From: Bacteroidia bacterium Ga0077558 | GTDB taxonomy: Bacteria; Bacteroidota; Bacteroidia; Chitinophagales; Chitinophagaceae | Direction of reading: 5' to 3' | DNA: 40,067 bases | NCBI GenBank assembly: GCA_001464625.1 | Contig: LNFJ01000075.1 | Coordinates: forward strand, 1 to 40,067 | In this document: positions 15,785 to 22,745 of the stretch, one piece after another | Numbering within the stretch: position 1 is the first letter of the stretch | Layout: each line of letters starts with the position of its first letter | Position numbers and translations under genes: made by a program | Notes under the pieces: generated by a model | The model's database searches: none | The model's input: only the letters and a program-made list of their open reading frames with translations | Told to the model about the DNA's origin: nothing

Positions 15785-16879
15785 TTAAACAGTTTCTGCG
15801 ATCCTTTCTCCACTAATATTCGCATTTCGCATAGCAATGCTTCGCACCACATATGATGCAAATTCTTCAAATGCTTTTTTCGTAATGGCATCATCACTCA
15901 TCATAATTGGTACACCCTGGTCGCCGCCTTCCCGGATGCTTTGTACCAATGGAATTTGCCCAAGGAATGGCAGATCATATTCATCAGCCAATCGCTTGCC
16001 ACCATCTTTGCCAAAAATGTAATATTTATTGTCGGGCAATTCTGCCGGAGTAAAATAACTCATGTTCTCCACAAGGCCGATGATAGGTACATTTAATTGT
16101 GCCTGGCCAAACATGGCAATACCTTTTTTAGCATCTGCCAGTGCAACATCTTGTGGTGTGGTTACAATTACGGCTCCTGTTACAGGCACGGTTTGCATCA
16201 GTGTCAAATGAATATCACCTGTGCCCGGTGGCATATCAATTACTAAATAATCTAATTCGTCCCAAAATACATCCGTTATAAATTGTTTGATGGCACTGCT
16301 GGCCATTGGGCCCCGCCATACAACCGCATTCTTTTCATCTACTAATAAACCAATGCTAATTAATTTCAAACCATATCTTTCTAATGGAGCAATCATTGGT
16401 TTTTCGCCACCCACATCGATCATCATGGGTCTTTCGCCCCGTACACCAAACATAATGGGCACACTAGGGCCATAAATGTCAGCATCCATCAATCCTACTT
16501 TGGCACCGCCTTGCGATAAGGCCAATGCAAGATTTGCAGCCACCGTCGATTTACCAACACCACCTTTACCACTTACCACAGCAATGATATTTTTCACCTT
16601 GGGTAATATTGTTTTTGCATCTGTTCGTTTGGTGGTGGTATTAGCAGTAAAGTTCACTTTTACGTTCGCTTCTTTATTGACTAATAATTTAATGGCGTTG
16701 GTGCTGGCGGTTCCCATCATATCCTTCATGGGACAAGCAGGTGTAGTGAGAACTATGGTGAATGAAACATCGTTTCCATTGATCTCAATATCTTTTATCA
16801 TGTTCAATGTAACCAAGTCTTTTCCAAGATCAGGTTCCTGCACATTGCTTAACGCTTCTAATATTTTTTCTTTTGTCAT
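15785..16879 (-). CDS. mrp: Mrp/NBP35-type iron-sulfur carrier ATPase
   Basis: A 364-aa protein. Residues 1-85 are a MIP18/DUF59 domain with TTPACPMKDMM, including its conserved Cys49. Residues 95-350 are a ParA/MinD-like ATPase with the deviant Walker A GKGGVGKS (104-111), DADIYGPS, and IDMPPGTGDIH. The family carries [4Fe-4S] clusters to client enzymes. The CxxC normally after ENMSYF is missing; here the sequence reads TPAELPDNKYYIFG. I recall this form in Bacteroidota Mrp proteins. A long leader (about 170 nt) holding element copy B is likely if the box at 17050-17057 is used. Confidence 0.93.
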   Translation of the reverse strand: MTKEKILEALSNVQEPDLGKDLVTLNMIKDIEINGNDVSFTIVLTTPACPMKDMMGTASTNAIKLLVNKEANVKVNFTANTTTKRTDAKTILPKVKNIIAVVSGKGGVGKSTVAANLALALSQGGAKVGLMDADIYGPSVPIMFGVRGERPMMIDVGGEKPMIAPLERYGLKLISIGLLVDEKNAVVWRGPMASSAIKQFITDVFWDELDYLVIDMPPGTGDIHLTLMQTVPVTGAVIVTTPQDVALADAKKGIAMFGQAQLNVPIIGLVENMSYFTPAELPDNKYYIFGKDGGKRLADEYDLPFLGQIPLVQSIREGGDQGVPIMMSDDAITKKAFEEFASYVVRSIAMRNANISGERIAETV

Positions 16880-16949
16880 AATTTGTTGATGTTCTTACCA
16901 AAAAAGACCTTGCTAAAGTTGTAATACACTTCCATACACGATGAGTAGA

Positions 16950-16982
16950 GAACAGAACGTACAAGAGTGCGACGCAACGAAA
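16950..16982 (+). repeat. 33-bp interspersed element, copy B
   Basis: Reads GAACAGAACGTACAAG on plus and continues AGTGCGACGCAACGAAA. It differs from copy C at 2 of 33 positions. Weaker similarity to C continues downstream over about 40 bp (AAAGTTGA-AG...). It lies 135 nt before the 17117 gene and is inverted relative to copy C beyond that gene. The rest of 16880-17116 shows no ORF or RNA. Confidence 0.7.
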
Positions 16983-17049
16983 GTTGATAGTAGCAATGCT
17001 GTTTGGCCAATAATAAATAGAACTAAATGTTAAATATCGATTCCGGCGG

Positions 17050-17057
17050 CAAAGTTA
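17050..17057 (-). promoter_or_regulatory. Possible -7 box for mrp
   Basis: TAACTTTG on the minus strand matches TAnnTTTG, 170 nt upstream of the mrp ATG. A TTG lies about 14 nt upstream, shorter than the usual 19-21, so support is weak. Confidence 0.3.
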
Positions 17058-17103
17058 GCCAATAGCGGCTGCAATTTGTTTTACGATTTTAGCAACTTGT
17101 CTT

Positions 17104-17111
17104 TATTTTTG
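17104..17111 (+). promoter_or_regulatory. -7 box next to the 17117 start codon
   Basis: TATTTTTG matches TAnnTTTG and ends 5 nt before the GTG start at 17117. It is one of five perfect boxes found 4-5 nt before start codons in this window. Confidence 0.35.
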
Positions 17112-17116
17112 AGGCA

Positions 17117-17758
17117 GTGAAGAAACTTTTACTTTATACAGGCTTACTGCTTTTTATCCTCCCACAAACTGCCAAAGCCCAGTTTGAAACATCCCGTGAT
17201 TCGGTGGTTCAATTGTATGGTATTATTATGACGGCGGATAGTCTTGTCGGTATTCCGGCGGTGAGTGTTACCGTTAAAGGACAGAACCGGGGAACAATTT
17301 CTAATGCACAAGGTGTGTTTTCTATTGTGGTGCTAAAAGGCGACCAGGTGGAATTTACCCACGTCACTTACAAACCAAAAACGATCACTATTCCCCGCAA
17401 TTTGGAAGGCAACCAGCATAGCATTGTTCAGTTGATGGTGATTGATACGGTTTACTTGCCCGCAACTATAATACGGCCCAGGCCTACACAGGAACAATTT
17501 GCCCGTGATTTTGTGAATGTAAAAGTGCCGTCTGATGATATTGAAATTGCCCGGCAAAATACCAGTGCTACCAAACGCCGAATTTTAATGCGTACTGTTC
17601 CCGGCGATGGCGGCGAAGCAACCCGGATACAGTTTAATAATATTGCTAATAAGGCAACTTATACAGGCCAAACTCCACCGATGAATATTTTTAATCCGGC
17701 TGCCTGGGCAGATTTTATTCAGGCCTGGAAACGGGGAGATTTTAAGAATAAGAATTAA
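17117..17758 (+). CDS. Exported protein with carboxypeptidase-regulatory-like domain
   Basis: A 213-aa protein starting at GTG. The signal peptide is 1-21 (ends AKA-QF). Residues 33-110 resemble the CarboxypepD_reg-like beta-sandwich seen at the N-terminus of SusC proteins and in many Bacteroidota surface proteins: YGIIMTADSLVGIPAVSVTVKG, GTISNAQGVFSIVV, GDQVEFTHVTYKP. The C-terminal 80 residues (RPTQEQFARDF..., then FNPAAWADFIQAWKRG) are not a known domain to me. The gene is bracketed by inverted 33-bp elements B and C. It is probably periplasmic; function unknown. Confidence 0.8.
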   Translation: MKKLLLYTGLLLFILPQTAKAQFETSRDSVVQLYGIIMTADSLVGIPAVSVTVKGQNRGTISNAQGVFSIVVLKGDQVEFTHVTYKPKTITIPRNLEGNQHSIVQLMVIDTVYLPATIIRPRPTQEQFARDFVNVKVPSDDIEIARQNTSATKRRILMRTVPGDGGEATRIQFNNIANKATYTGQTPPMNIFNPAAWADFIQAWKRGDFKNKN

Positions 17759-17826
17759 CGGCTGATTTCATTGATTTTTTCGATTTAAATGATGTTGATG
17801 TAGCCAGCTGCATCACAGCTCTCAAC

Positions 17827-17859
17827 TTTCGTTGCGTCGCACACTTGTACTTTCTGTTC
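17827..17859 (-). repeat. 33-bp interspersed element, copy C
   Basis: TTTCGTTGCGTCGCACAC continuing to CTTGTACTTTCTGTTC on plus. It lies 68 nt after the 17117 gene and is inverted relative to B. Immediately after it is the TTG (17861-17863) that serves as -33 box for the next gene. Confidence 0.7.
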
Positions 17860-17860
17860 A

Positions 17861-17891
17861 TTGCGCAACAAATACAATCTCCTTACATTTG
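17861..17891 (+). promoter_or_regulatory. Full Bacteroidota promoter for the 3-hydroxyacyl-CoA dehydrogenase gene
   Basis: TTG (17861-17863), 20 nt, then TACATTTG (17884-17891). This matches the -33/-7 arrangement TTG-N19-21-TAnnTTTG in both boxes and spacing. The predicted leader of about 70 nt contains a small CCCC-TTTA-GGGG hairpin (17936-17947). Confidence 0.55.
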
Positions 17892-17967
17892 TTAGCGAAA
17901 CAATCACTTTTACTTAAAGTGAATTTTATAATTCTCCCCTTTAGGGGAATAGGAAAAACTAATCTTT

Positions 17968-18867
17968 ATGAATCTTAACGGGGGTATTGTATCAGTAATC
18001 GGTGCTGGCACAATGGGCAATGGCATTGCACATGTATTTGCACAGGCAGGTTTTAAAGTAACCATTGTAGATGTATCATTAGCTCAATTGGACAGAGCAG
18101 TAATTAACATCACTAAAAACCTTGACCGGCAATTTGCCAAAGGCACAATAACAGAAGAGCAGAAAAAGGCTACGCTGGCAAATATCAGTATTCAATCAAA
18201 TATGATTGAAGGTGTTCAACATGCCGAGCTGGTGGTTGAAGCGGCTACTGAAAATACCACACTGAAATTGGAAATATTTGAGCAGCTGGATAAATATGCA
18301 CCGAAGGAAGCGATCCTTGCTACGAATACTTCATCGATTTCTATTACAAAAATAGCTGCTGTTACTGGCCGTGCCAGCAAAGTAATTGGTATGCACTTTA
18401 TGAACCCGGTGCCGGTGATGAAACTGGTAGAAATTATTAATGGCTATGCTACTAAAAAAGAAGTGACGGAAACAATTGTGGAACTAAGTAAGAAACTTGG
18501 CAAAGTACCTTGTGTGGTGAACGATTATCCCGGTTTTATTGCCAACCGTATTTTAATGCCGATGATCAACGAAGCTATATACAGTTTGTATGAAGGCGTA
18601 GCCGGTGTTGAAGAAATAGATACGGTAATGAAACTCGGTATGGCCCACCCGATGGGGCCCTTACAACTCGCCGATTTTATTGGGTTGGATGTTTGCCATG
18701 CTATCTTAAAAGTATTACATGATGGTTTTGGTAATCCTAAATATGCTCCTTGCCCCTTACTGGTAAATATGGTAACTGCCGGTAAGCTGGGTGTAAAAAG
18801 CGGAGAAGGATTTTATAAATATGAAGCAGGGAGTAAGGAGTTGGTGGTGAGTGAAAGGTTTAAATAG
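17968..18867 (+). CDS. 3-hydroxybutyryl-CoA (3-hydroxyacyl-CoA) dehydrogenase
   Basis: A 299-aa NAD-dependent dehydrogenase that interconverts (S)-3-hydroxybutyryl-CoA and acetoacetyl-CoA. The Rossmann motif GAGTMG is at 12-17. NTSSISITKIA, the catalytic His143 in GMHFMNPVPVMKLVE, and the C-terminal PGFIANRILMPMINEA and GPLQLADFIGLD follow. The length matches stand-alone Hbd/PaaH enzymes. With glutaryl-CoA dehydrogenase, which makes crotonyl-CoA, and a crotonase not seen here, it would finish the route to acetoacetyl-CoA. Confidence 0.93.
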   Translation: MNLNGGIVSVIGAGTMGNGIAHVFAQAGFKVTIVDVSLAQLDRAVINITKNLDRQFAKGTITEEQKKATLANISIQSNMIEGVQHAELVVEAATENTTLKLEIFEQLDKYAPKEAILATNTSSISITKIAAVTGRASKVIGMHFMNPVPVMKLVEIINGYATKKEVTETIVELSKKLGKVPCVVNDYPGFIANRILMPMINEAIYSLYEGVAGVEEIDTVMKLGMAHPMGPLQLADFIGLDVCHAILKVLHDGFGNPKYAPCPLLVNMVTAGKLGVKSGEGFYKYEAGSKELVVSERFK

Positions 18868-18870
18868 TTG

Positions 18871-18907
18871 GTACAGTTTCATACTTATTATCAATATAAA
18901 ACTATAC
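18871..18907 (+). terminator. Possible hairpin after the 3-hydroxyacyl-CoA dehydrogenase gene
   Basis: GTACAGTTTCATA pairs with TATAAAACTATAC, with two C-A mismatches, starting 4 nt after the stop codon. The stem is AT-rich and the following tail is only partly T-rich. Moderate to weak as a terminator. Confidence 0.35.
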
Positions 18908-18929
18908 AAGTTATATTAGCAATACATAC

Positions 18930-19632
18930 GTTGGTGGCAAGCATATCGGACAGCCCCTTCCTATCAAAAACTTTATAGTTGACACTTTTATATGACAGCA
19001 AAAGAAAAACAGACAGAGTTTATAAAATCTTACCTCAAGCCGACACTAAAACAAAATGGCTATCAAACCAGTGCACAGACATGGTGGAAAAATCAAGGCG
19101 ACTTTTTTATTATCGTAAATCTCCAAAATTTTTCATGGAACGACAAAGACAATGTTGACTTCTGTTTTAATATCGGTATCGGTTTAACTGCAACACTTAA
19201 GGACATAGAAAAAAAGAAGGCAAGCTATAATGACCTATCGGTTTATGTAAGAGAAGGTTTTTATTTGCAAGACAACAGGCAAGAACATAAATACAAAACG
19301 AAAGATAGATATTCTATAAAAAGTGACACAGACCTTGAAGACTTTAAAAAGGAAATGAGTTACGACTTTGAAAAGGGAATTTTGCCAAAGCTTGATTCAT
19401 TAAACACATTGAAAGACTGTGTTGATTTTTATGGCAGTCTTACTTTTTGGGGTGACAATTTGAAAAGAGTAATTTCTGAAAACAATCTTTCTTTAAATTG
19501 ACAGAAAATGTCAGCCACCAACAGCGAGGCTTGCTGCTATGCAGGCGGACGAATAAAAACTCATCGTTCTATTCGCTCAGAAGCGGTTCGGGCTGACCGA
19601 ACAGAATTCCGGCACAGCAGCAAGCCCTAACG
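18930..19632 (+). mobile_element. Integron-cassette-like module carrying a DUF4304 gene
   Basis: The module starts G|TTGGTGGC (18930-18938). After the gene comes the exact reverse complement GCCACCAAC (19514-19522). Then come a 5-nt spacer and GGCTTGCTGCT (19528-19538), which pairs perfectly with AGCAGCAAGCC (19616-19626). CTAAC and then G|TT (19632) complete the right end. If the module is circularised at G|TT, this gives a stem with R boxes (9/9), a 5-nt unpaired spacer and L boxes (11/11), as in attC sites. One ORF in one orientation, starting 61 nt inside, fits a cassette. The integrase is not in the window. Confidence 0.65.
18992..19501 (+). CDS. DUF4304 domain protein
   Basis: A 169-aa cytoplasmic protein without signal or TM segment. 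The N-terminal FIKSYLKPTLKQNGYQTSAQ, then TWWKNQGDFFIIVNLQ and NVDFCFNIGIGL, match DUF4304, a family of unknown function often found as stand-alone or immunity-like genes in Bacteroidota and Bacillota. The gene is AT-rich, alone in its strand context, and sits inside the cassette-like module. Its role is unknown. DUF4304 is occasionally linked to contact-dependent toxin immunity, but nothing here shows that. Confidence 0.8.
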   Translation: MTAKEKQTEFIKSYLKPTLKQNGYQTSAQTWWKNQGDFFIIVNLQNFSWNDKDNVDFCFNIGIGLTATLKDIEKKKASYNDLSVYVREGFYLQDNRQEHKYKTKDRYSIKSDTDLEDFKKEMSYDFEKGILPKLDSLNTLKDCVDFYGSLTFWGDNLKRVISENNLSLN

Positions 19633-19638
19633 TTATAT
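19514..19638 (+). repeat. attC-like site after the DUF4304 gene
   Basis: About 120-bp imperfect inverted repeat. The left arm is GCCACCAAC-AGCGA-GGCTTGCTGCT. The right arm, read on minus, is (ATA)AAC-GTTAG-GGCTTGCTGCT. Between the arms the sequence is less paired (GCAGGCGGACG... and ...GACCGAACAGAATTCC). The right end overlaps the stop codon of yigZ (19633-19635). Confidence 0.65.
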
Positions 19639-20256
19639 TTTCTCCACCTCCACTCCTTTCAAATCATTCAACTTATTCATTACTTCATCCTGCCAAAGTT
19701 TAGGAACACCAATTTCCAGCGAACAGAATAATTGCATTTCCTGTTTCAACACTACACAATCAAATTGTTTTACGGCTTTCATTACATCGTTCATTTGTGT
19801 ATAATCGAATTGCAGCCGGTAATTGGTAAGCACAGGTTTTTGTACAATAGCAGTAGTTTGCAAAGCAAATGCTGTAGCTGTTTTGTAGGCAGTAATTAAC
19901 CCCGGCACACCTAATAAAGTACCGCCGAAATAGCGAACCACCACTACCAGTACATTGGTGATTTGTTTACTGTCTATTTGCCCCAGTATTGGCCGGCCTG
20001 CTGTACCAGAAGGTTCACCATCATCACTAACCCGAAAGTTCGTTCCATCCAACCCCAACCGGTATGCAAAACAATGGTGCACTGCTTTAGGATGTTCTTT
20101 CTTTAAAGCGGATAGTTTCTCTTTAAAATCAGGTATACCAGTAATTGGATAAGCATAGGCAATAAAACGGCTGCCCCGGTCTTTAAATTCTTCAACGGAT
20201 GGAGTTTCGATAGTATAATAGTGAGAGTCTGTTGTTAGTCTGGAGTCGTTAGTCAT
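19633..20256 (-). CDS. YigZ/IMPACT family protein
   Basis: A 207-aa protein. The N-terminal UPF0029/IMPACT domain shows FKDRGSRFIAYAYP, AVHHCFAYRLG, DDGEPSGTAGRPIL and VVVVRYFGGTLLGVPGLI, all characteristic. The C-terminal DUF1949-like domain follows (about 135-207). The E. coli homologue is linked to nucleic-acid or ribosome-related functions; the precise role is unknown. The first 13 residues (MTNDSRLTTDSHY) are encoded by a stutter repeat. The stop codon lies exactly on the cassette junction. RibD precedes it by 10 nt and may be co-transcribed. Confidence 0.9.
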   Translation of the reverse strand: MTNDSRLTTDSHYYTIETPSVEEFKDRGSRFIAYAYPITGIPDFKEKLSALKKEHPKAVHHCFAYRLGLDGTNFRVSDDGEPSGTAGRPILGQIDSKQITNVLVVVVRYFGGTLLGVPGLITAYKTATAFALQTTAIVQKPVLTNYRLQFDYTQMNDVMKAVKQFDCVVLKQEMQLFCSLEIGVPKLWQDEVMNKLNDLKGVEVEKI

Positions 20257-20275
20257 TAGTCGGGAGTCAGGAGTG
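20222..20275 (-). repeat. Stutter repeat at the ribD/yigZ junction
   Basis: Units such as TTAGTCTGGAGTCG, TTAGTCATTAGTCG and GGAGTCAGGAGTG span the 5' end of yigZ, the 10-bp gap and the end of ribD. Related units occur at 35725-35760. Confidence 0.65.
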
Positions 20276-21322
20276 TTTCGGATTATAGATTTCTATTTTA
20301 TCTCTCAAAATCTTTTGTTCTGAGACTTTATTTGCAACTGAAAGAATCGGTGAATTAAGACCATTATTAATTATTAATTCTTCATTCTTAATTACTCTTG
20401 CTTCATCCCACAAACCGGCATCAGTAAAAGATTGCAAGAGCTTCGCTCCGCCTTCCACCAATACACTCTGAATTTTTAATTGATATAAAACTTTCATTAG
20501 TTGTGCAACAACATTCTTGTCATTTTCTAATTTATAATACAGCAGATTTTCTTTTTCTTCCTGCATCTCTGCATTAAAAACGATGGTTCTTACAATTCCA
20601 TCAAAAATTTTTAATGTATTTGGTAATCGAAGATTCATATCAAGTACCAATCGTACCGGCGATTTGCCCGGCCATAATCTTGTTGTTAATGCCGGATCAT
20701 CCAACAACGCTGTGTTTATTCCAACGAGAATAGCAGCCTCCTCACTCCTCCATTGGTGAACGATGCGGTTGGAGTATTCATTGCTGATGAGTAGGCGAGG
20801 CTCTTCTGCTCCTGCAAGGGGGGCTATAAAACCATCCGCCGTCTCCGCCCATTTCAAAATAATATATGGTCGCTGTTGAATATGAAAAGTAAAAAAGCGT
20901 TTGTTTAATGCTTTACATTCTTCTTCCATTATTCCAAATTCTACCTCCACTCCTGCTGCTTGCAATTTTTCAATTCCTTTTCCGTTGACTTCTATAAAAG
21001 GGTCACGGCAGCCAATAAAAACTTTTGGGATCTTATGTTGGATGATCAAATCTGCACAAGGCGGAGTTTTTCCAAAATGAGCACAGGGCTCCAACGAAAC
21101 ATACAACGTAGAAGAAGTAATTAGTCTTTTATTTTCATCACTTACCGAATTAATACAATTCACTTCAGCATGAGCTTCGCCAAATTGTTTGTGCCAGCCT
21201 TCACCAATAATTTCATCATTATAAACCAGCACAGCGCCTACCATGGGGTTGGGAGCTACACTGCCGGCACCTTTAGCGGCCAATTCCAGGCATCGCTGCA
21301 TGTATGTATGATGAATGGTCAA
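20267..21322 (-). CDS. ribD: Bifunctional riboflavin deaminase/reductase RibD
   Basis: About 351 aa. Residues 1-150 are the cytidine-deaminase-like domain (PNPMVGAVLV, then AHAEVNCIN and EPCAHFGKTPPCADLI, giving the His/Cys/Cys Zn site). The rest is the DHFR-like reductase (ILKWAETADGFIA; VLVEGGAKLLQSF). It performs steps two and three of riboflavin synthesis from GTP. The frame is open to 21406, but a TATATTTG box (21345-21352) lies inside that extension. I therefore place the start at TTG 21322 (MTIHHTYMQRC), which keeps the conserved YMQRC; ATG 21301 is the alternative. A stutter repeat inserts about 12 residues near the C-terminus. Confidence 0.9.
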   Translation of the reverse strand: MTIHHTYMQRCLELAAKGAGSVAPNPMVGAVLVYNDEIIGEGWHKQFGEAHAEVNCINSVSDENKRLITSSTLYVSLEPCAHFGKTPPCADLIIQHKIPKVFIGCRDPFIEVNGKGIEKLQAAGVEVEFGIMEEECKALNKRFFTFHIQQRPYIILKWAETADGFIAPLAGAEEPRLLISNEYSNRIVHQWRSEEAAILVGINTALLDDPALTTRLWPGKSPVRLVLDMNLRLPNTLKIFDGIVRTIVFNAEMQEEKENLLYYKLENDKNVVAQLMKVLYQLKIQSVLVEGGAKLLQSFTDAGLWDEARVIKNEELIINNGLNSPILSVANKVSEQKILRDKIEIYNPKHS

Positions 21323-21344
21323 TTGAGAATGTGAATTTAGTCGG

Positions 21345-21352
21345 CAAATATA
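21345..21352 (-). promoter_or_regulatory. -7 box for ribD
   Basis: TATATTTG on the minus strand matches TAnnTTTG, about 22 nt upstream of the TTG start and 43 nt upstream of the ATG alternative. No clear -33 TTG. Confidence 0.4.
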
Positions 21353-21441
21353 ACTCATTCTTAAAGTGTATTTGACCACCTGATGAACTGATAAAATAGT
21401 ATACATTCACTATTGACTTTTCGCCTTTCACCATTCGGTTG

Positions 21442-21449
21442 TAAGTTTG
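21442..21449 (+). promoter_or_regulatory. -7 box next to the prmC start codon
   Basis: TAAGTTTG ends 4 nt before the prmC ATG (21454). The nearest upstream TTG is 26 nt away, longer than usual. Confidence 0.4.
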
Positions 21450-21453
21450 TCGC

Positions 21454-22308
21454 ATGACAGTACAGGAAGGCACCTATTACCTTTTAAACCAACTACGGAC
21501 TATTTATCCCGATAGCGAAGCTTCACAAATTACGGATTGGGTAATGGAAAAGATTACGGGTTCCATGAAAACGGAGCGTATGCTTTATAAAAATGAACCG
21601 CTTAGTGCCAAAGAAGAAACATTGATAAAAGAATATACTGAAAGATTACTGCAACATGAGCCAGTACAGTATGTTTTAAACGAATCCTGGTTTTGTGGAA
21701 TAAAATTTTATGTAGATAAAAATGTGTTGATACCACGACCCGAAACAGAAGAATTGGTAGAATGGATTGTGACTGACTTCAAACAAAAAAAGGAAAAAGG
21801 AAAAATTTTGGATATCGGTTCTGGCAGTGGTTGTATTCCCATATCGCTGAAAAGAAAAATACCTGCTGCTGAAGTATGGAGTTGCGATATAAGCACCGGG
21901 GGCATAGAAGTAGCAAAAAAAAATGCAGCTTCAGCAAATGCAGCCGTAAATTTTATTGAACTTGATTTTTTGAATAAAGCAGAAAGGGACAACCTACCGG
22001 CGTTTGATATTATTGTAAGTAACCCACCCTACATCCCTGAAAAGGATAAAGCCCAAATGAACCCCAATGTGCTGAACTATGAACCGGCTACCGCATTATT
22101 TGTTCCCGATAATGATGCGTTGATCTTTTATACCACTATTGCTGATTTTGGCAAACAACATTTAAAAAAAGAGGGAAATATTTTTTTAGAAATACATGAA
22201 GACCTCGGCCCTGCAGTTGTTGAAATATTCTCAACCAATGGCTATACTGCCGAATTAAAAAAAGATATGCAACAAAAAGACCGGATGGTTAAATCCGGCC
22301 TGGTATAG
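21454..22308 (+). CDS. prmC: Peptide chain release factor N5-glutamine methyltransferase
   Basis: A 284-aa SAM-dependent enzyme that methylates the Gln of the GGQ motif in release factors. It has an N-terminal helical domain (1-75), then the Rossmann methyltransferase with LIPRPETEELVEWI, SAM loop DIGSGSGCIPI (120-130) and catalytic NPPY (190-193) in SNPPYIPEKDK. NPPYIPxxD is diagnostic for PrmC over generic N-methyltransferases. It is divergent from ribD and convergent with exbD, 23 nt apart. Confidence 0.95.
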   Translation: MTVQEGTYYLLNQLRTIYPDSEASQITDWVMEKITGSMKTERMLYKNEPLSAKEETLIKEYTERLLQHEPVQYVLNESWFCGIKFYVDKNVLIPRPETEELVEWIVTDFKQKKEKGKILDIGSGSGCIPISLKRKIPAAEVWSCDISTGGIEVAKKNAASANAAVNFIELDFLNKAERDNLPAFDIIVSNPPYIPEKDKAQMNPNVLNYEPATALFVPDNDALIFYTTIADFGKQHLKKEGNIFLEIHEDLGPAVVEIFSTNGYTAELKKDMQQKDRMVKSGLV

Positions 22309-22331
22309 TTGTTTTTCATGATGCTTTGTAT

Positions 22332-22733
22332 CTAATCAATTCTTGCTACCACCTTCGCTGTATCTTTTTTTGCTAACCGCATGATCCGATATACTTCGCC
22401 ATAGAAGGCTGCAGTATCTGCATTAATTACAACAGTAGGCGTATCAACAAATGCTTTGTATTTTTTAATTTCAATAGCCAGCATCGAATCAAACTTATTG
22501 GATTCAATTTTGGTGGTACCAATAAAAAACTGTTGGTCTTTATCAATTGACACCATAATGTTTTGTTTGGCCTTGGTGTCTTTTGATCCTTTTGGTAGAC
22601 CCACTTTCACCACATTCGGGTTTGCCAGTGTTGCCACAATCAAAAAGAACATCAGCAATATGAACAGGATATCATTCAGCGAGTCGGTAAAAACCTCTGA
22701 CGATTCCTTCTTATGTTTTTTTCTGAACTTCAT
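22332..22733 (-). CDS. exbD: ExbD/TolR biopolymer transport protein
   Basis: A 133-aa protein with a short basic cytoplasmic tail, one TM helix (about 19-39) starting SLNDILFILLMFF, and a periplasmic domain. Asp21 at the start of the helix is the proton-path residue of the family. It is 12 nt downstream of the ExbB-like gene. Together they form a proton-driven motor that energises outer-membrane transport (TonB) or envelope integrity (Tol). No TonB gene is adjacent. Confidence 0.92.
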   Translation of the reverse strand: MKFRKKHKKESSEVFTDSLNDILFILLMFFLIVATLANPNVVKVGLPKGSKDTKAKQNIMVSIDKDQQFFIGTTKIESNKFDSMLAIEIKKYKAFVDTPTVVINADTAAFYGEVYRIMRLAKKDTAKVVARID

Positions 22734-22745
22734 GTAAGTGGTAGT

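Noticed and set aside
17758..17800. Fifth copy of the ~78-bp palindrome after the 17117 gene
   Set aside because: ACGGCTGATTTCATTGATT resembles the repeat end but no inverse arm is found.
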